8,013 nt of DNA from CSP1-5 sp964348275 (GTDB lineage Bacteria > Methylomirabilota > Methylomirabilia > Methylomirabilales > CSP1-5): contig CAYGBT010000088.1 in NCBI GenBank assembly GCA_964348275.1, positions 1-8,013 on the forward strand, in the 5' to 3' direction. Positions within the stretch are counted from its first letter, which is position 1; the number at the start of each line of letters is the position of its first letter. The translations under genes were made by a program, and so were the position numbers. Below, one piece after another: positions 5,907-8,013 of this stretch. The notes below the pieces were generated by a model. That model had not been told where the DNA came from. It ran no database searches and worked only from the letters and a program-made list of their open reading frames with translations.

Positions 5907-7303
5907 TCTCGTATCTCCTTCAAGGTGGCCAGGTGTATCTGCCGTACCTGTACGACGCGCACAAGGGCCCAAGGAAGGAGAAAGAGTCCTGTACAGAGAA
6001 GGAGGCCATAGAGGTTGACCCCAAGCAGCAGTGCGTAGCGGCCGTCTCCAATTGCTAGGGGAGGGGGAATCCATCCCAACGTGTAAAGGATTCCGAGTCC
6101 CAGCCCGGTCCAGAAGGGGAGATGGAATGAGGCGCGCGGGACCGACGGGAGGAAGTGGAGGATAAAGATGGGCGCTAGCCCCATCACCATGGTCCCGCTG
6201 ATGGTAGTGGCCTGCAGGATAGACGCCCCGGCGAAGAGGGGAAGGTTCCCCAAGATCGCAATGGCCACCATGGCGATCTTTCCCGCCCCGATGCGGCCCC
6301 GCCACCGCCCGAACCCGAGGGTGGCCAGATCCACGCCAGCTTCCTTGGAGACAGAACTGAGGGTGGAGTCGAGCGTGGAGCCGGCCGAGCAGAGCATTAT
6401 GACGTTCATTGCAAAGAGAATGCCGAGGCCGAAGGACGCCGCCACGACCCGGGGTGCATCGTCGGTCAAAGGAAGTCCCTGAGTGTACGCGTAGATACCG
6501 ATCAGACTGGAGAGAAGGATAAAGAGAGTCCCGCCCATGCCTGCCGCCCAAAAGGCTGGGACCGTCGCGTGACGGTGCGCAATGAAGGCTCGGTCCGTGA
6601 GGACCGGGTCGTGAAAGGGGTAGCTCCAGATCTGAAGGCACGCGACTAAGAGAATGTCCAGGCCTCCACGGAAAGAAAACTCGCCCGCCCGGAGGAGTTC
6701 GGCCGGCCCGACCCGCGGGAAGAGCTGAAACAGAAGGAGGAAGAGGAGAAATCCAGCCAGCACGAGCTGCAGAGAATCTGTAATGATGGAGCTCCGAAGT
6801 CCCCCCTTGAGGCTGTAGACAAGGGTGAGACCGGTAAAAAGGAAGGCAGCAGAGTAATACGGCGGGGATCCTTTCTCACCGAAGTAGGAACCGACTACCG
6901 CGGTATTACTCCAGATCTCGTTAAACAGGCGAATGGTGATAACCAGCAGGAAGGCCGTGGCGGCCGTCCGCCCGTAGCGGCTGACCAGGAACTCGGACAG
7001 GCTGCGGGAGCCCAGGCGTCTGCGGATGGAGACAATGACGATGCCAGCCACCGGGATGGAGAGGTAATACGTCGCGTAGGCAAGCCCCCCCACGATACCA
7101 AATGTAGCCCCCAGGTTGGCGGCGTTGGTCACCGACTTGGCGAAGATCCAGGTAATGAGCGTGCTGGACGTGAGCAACCAGAAGCCGGTCTCTCGCCCTT
7201 GGGTGTCATATCCCCAGTAAAACCCCTTGGCATCGACTGCTCGGGGCGAGATGAGAAACATCAGTATTCCGTATCCAACAAGCGCGACCCAGAGCAATGT
7301 CAT
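5903..7303 (-). CDS. Sodium:solute symporter family transporter
   Basis: A 466-residue inner-membrane transporter of the SSS family (LeuT fold), importing an unidentified solute with Na+. It has about twelve to thirteen hydrophobic segments. Family marks are GGLRSSIITDSLQ (167-179) and SAGSTLDSTLSSVSKEAG (306-323), the TM8 region whose Ser/Thr residues form the Na2 site. Length is slightly under the usual 480-550. I prefer the ATG at 7303 because GGGGG (7313-7309) lies five bases before it and the first membrane segment follows at once. A GTG at 7363 would add 20 residues but has no nearby ribosome site. The stop overlaps the radical SAM start. The substrate cannot be deduced; proline, pantothenate or other organic acids are typical of the family. 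Confidence 0.93.
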   Translation of the reverse strand: MTLLWVALVGYGILMFLISPRAVDAKGFYWGYDTQGRETGFWLLTSSTLITWIFAKSVTNAANLGATFGIVGGLAYATYYLSIPVAGIVIVSIRRRLGSRSLSEFLVSRYGRTAATAFLLVITIRLFNEIWSNTAVVGSYFGEKGSPPYYSAAFLFTGLTLVYSLKGGLRSSIITDSLQLVLAGFLLFLLLFQLFPRVGPAELLRAGEFSFRGGLDILLVACLQIWSYPFHDPVLTDRAFIAHRHATVPAFWAAGMGGTLFILLSSLIGIYAYTQGLPLTDDAPRVVAASFGLGILFAMNVIMLCSAGSTLDSTLSSVSKEAGVDLATLGFGRWRGRIGAGKIAMVAIAILGNLPLFAGASILQATTISGTMVMGLAPIFILHFLPSVPRASFHLPFWTGLGLGILYTLGWIPPPLAIGDGRYALLLGVNLYGLLLCTGLFLLPWALVRVVQVRQIHLATLKEIRE

Positions 7304-7517
7304 GCCCACCCCCTGGAAACAAAGCGTATTGATGGCATTGGGCTGGGAATAAGACCACGTCACAAGGAGGACAAGCCGATTCCTTCAAAGGGCAGAGAGA
7401 GCGCGAAAAGGAACTGTGATCACCGGGTCAAGTCTGGGATCGGTCGAGGGGCCGGTCCCCTTGATCCGAGGGGGGAACGTCACAACTCTCCCCTCGCCGA
7501 GAGGAGAGACCAGGATT
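7304..7517 (-). other. Intergenic stretch before the symporter
   Basis: Besides the hairpin at 7486-7508 this holds a second short one, AGGGG-ACCGG-CCCCT on the minus strand (about 7450-7464), and a fragment GAACTGTGATC (7411-7421) identical to part of the repeat at 4065-4075. No clear gene other than the possible read-through extension of the small ORF (to 7428) is seen. Confidence 0.4.
7486..7508 (-). other. Strong hairpin after the small ORF (SECIS-like or attenuator)
   Basis: On the minus strand CUCUCCUCUC (7508-7499) pairs with GAGGGGAGAG (7495-7486) through ten pairs, one being G-U, with loop GGC (7498-7496). The loop lies 19 bases past the UGA at 7520-7518 and begins with G, which fits the loose bacterial SECIS rules. 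No U run follows, so it is not a standard terminator. It could also be a leader structure for the symporter mRNA or an mRNA-processing site. Confidence 0.45.
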
Positions 7518-7592
7518 TCATCCGTGCTTCGCTTTGAAGAAAACAACCCCGAGCACCACGGCAACGAGGACGAGCGTTTCAAGAAAGTTCAT
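7518..7592 (-). CDS. Possible 24-residue one-TM small protein; may extend through UGA as a 54-residue selenoprotein
   Basis: The frame starts at ATG 7592 with GGAGGG (7609-7604) eleven bases ahead, a rather long spacing. It reads MNFLETLVLVAVV, then LGVVFFKAKHG, a clean single membrane helix with a basic end, and stops at TGA (7520-7518). Small one-helix proteins beside symporter genes are known as accessory subunits, so it may serve the SSS protein downstream. After the TGA the frame continues for 29 codons to the next TGA (7430-7428), including one Cys 12 residues on, and a strong hairpin begins nine bases past the TGA. That would permit selenocysteine at residue 25. Nothing in the extension is recognisable, so both the gene and the extension are uncertain. 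Confidence 0.35.
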   Translation of the reverse strand: MNFLETLVLVAVVLGVVFFKAKHG

Positions 7593-7613
7593 CGCGTGCC
7601 ATACCCTCCAGGC

Positions 7614-7844
7614 CTAGGGCCAGAAGATCTGAGAGACTTGCGTGATCAAGAGGCTAGCTGCCGCACTGACGAAGAGAGTGACCCCCATGAGGGCGCCGGC
7701 CCTCCCAGCCCTATGAAGAGACCGTCGATGAGCATCCCTGAGGGCCTTGACGGTCTCGTGCATCCAGCTCCCCAGAAGCATAAAACTCAACATACCATAT
7801 ACGGCGGCGAAAGTCGCGATGAAAATGGTGTACCAGAGCTTCAT
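7614..7844 (-). CDS. Small two-TM membrane protein of unknown function
   Basis: A 76-residue protein beginning MKLWYTIFIATFAAVYGM. It has two hydrophobic helices (about 3-27 and 51-72) joined by a basic loop (KALRDAHRRSLHRAGRAG, 33-50), which should face the cytoplasm, putting both ends outside by the positive-inside rule. There are no cysteines or recognisable catalytic residues. The start at 7844 is chosen because GGAGGA (7854-7849) lies four bases before it. An ATG at 7904 in the same frame would add 20 polar residues without a good ribosome site. It ends in TAG 21 bases before the tiny one-TM ORF and may be the first gene of the symporter-radical SAM operon. I do not recognise the family. 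Confidence 0.65.
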   Translation of the reverse strand: MKLWYTIFIATFAAVYGMLSFMLLGSWMHETVKALRDAHRRSLHRAGRAGALMGVTLFVSAAASLLITQVSQIFWP

Positions 7845-7848
7845 TGGT

Positions 7849-7854
7849 TCCTCC
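7849..7854 (-). promoter_or_regulatory. Ribosome binding site deciding the 76-residue start
   Basis: GGAGGA on the minus strand, four bases before the ATG at 7844, is the strongest ribosome site in this part of the window and favours the shorter form of the protein. Confidence 0.7.
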
Positions 7855-7904
7855 GCTATTTCATTAGATGCCGGAGGTCCCGCAAAGGTTTCCTCCCTCG
7901 TCAT

Positions 7905-8013
7905 ATAACGCTTGGCGGCTATGTGTTGTTCCCGGCCTTGGCCCGGAAGCCCGGATCAGTACGAAGTGTGGCGCTACCACTGCTGGGCTCAGTCGTACAT
8001 AGGAGGGCTTGGG
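7905..8013 (-). promoter_or_regulatory. Probable upstream region of the minus-strand operon
   Basis: No gene is visible to the window edge. It holds a 6-base inverted repeat GTACGA/TCGTAC (minus strand, about 7998 to 7956) enclosing GTGG/CCAC, plus a GC-rich part with GGCCTTGGCC and two CCCGG units. TTATAT (near 7906-7911, minus strand) could be a -10 box but has no convincing -35 partner. The promoter of the operon may be here or beyond the edge. Confidence 0.3.

Noticed and set aside
5907..6641. Long N-terminal extension of the radical SAM frame
   Set aside because: It lies inside the symporter gene in another frame, reads as low-quality protein, and the coupled GTG start at 5906 has a strong ribosome site.
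7385..7582. 65-codon minus-strand frame
   Set aside because: It overlaps the small one-TM ORF in another frame, lacks a ribosome site and shows no membrane or domain pattern.
7930..8000. tRNA-like D-arm resemblance (minus strand, near AGTGGTAGCGC)
   Set aside because: No matching anticodon stem, T arm or acceptor stem can be formed, so it is not a tRNA; it could at most be a fragment.

Overview
The window looks like chromosomal DNA from a free-living, GC-rich, Gram-negative-type bacterium. The evidence is moderate-to-high GC, Shine-Dalgarno-led genes, GTG starts, a large hybrid histidine kinase and a selenoprotein. The style (short inverted 'GTTCACAGTTCAC' intergenic repeats, selenoprotein of the GrdB family) reminds me of NC10/Methylomirabilota, Nitrospirota or Desulfobacterota genomes. 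That placement is from memory and cannot be proven here.

The left half carries a plus-strand hybrid sensor kinase (504-3146). It has six predicted membrane segments, a coiled coil, PAS, HisKA, HATPase and two receiver domains. A leader of about 500 bases without a convincing gene precedes it. The kinase converges on a minus-strand block that fills the rest of the window.

In transcription order (right to left) the minus-strand block reads: a 76-residue two-TM protein (7616-7844); a tiny one-TM ORF ending in UGA followed by a strong hairpin (7518-7592); a sodium:solute symporter (5903-7303); a radical SAM protein whose GTG start overlaps the symporter stop (5052-5906); a calcineurin-fold metallophosphoesterase-like protein that has lost the residues of one metal site (4100-4930); and a GrdB-like selenoprotein with an in-frame UGA (3191-3991). 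The first four are tightly packed. The last two are separated by 121 and 108 bases containing palindromes and repeats.

The main discovery is the selenoprotein. Two minus-strand reading frames (3470-3991 and 3191-3451) are in the same frame and separated only by one TGA and six sense codons. Read through, they form one 266-residue protein with a Sec-x-x-Cys motif and a compact hairpin at SECIS distance. Together with the radical SAM protein, symporter and altered phosphoesterase it suggests an uncharacterised selenium- or sulfur-linked redox/transport module. The joint function is inference; no substrate can be read from the sequence.
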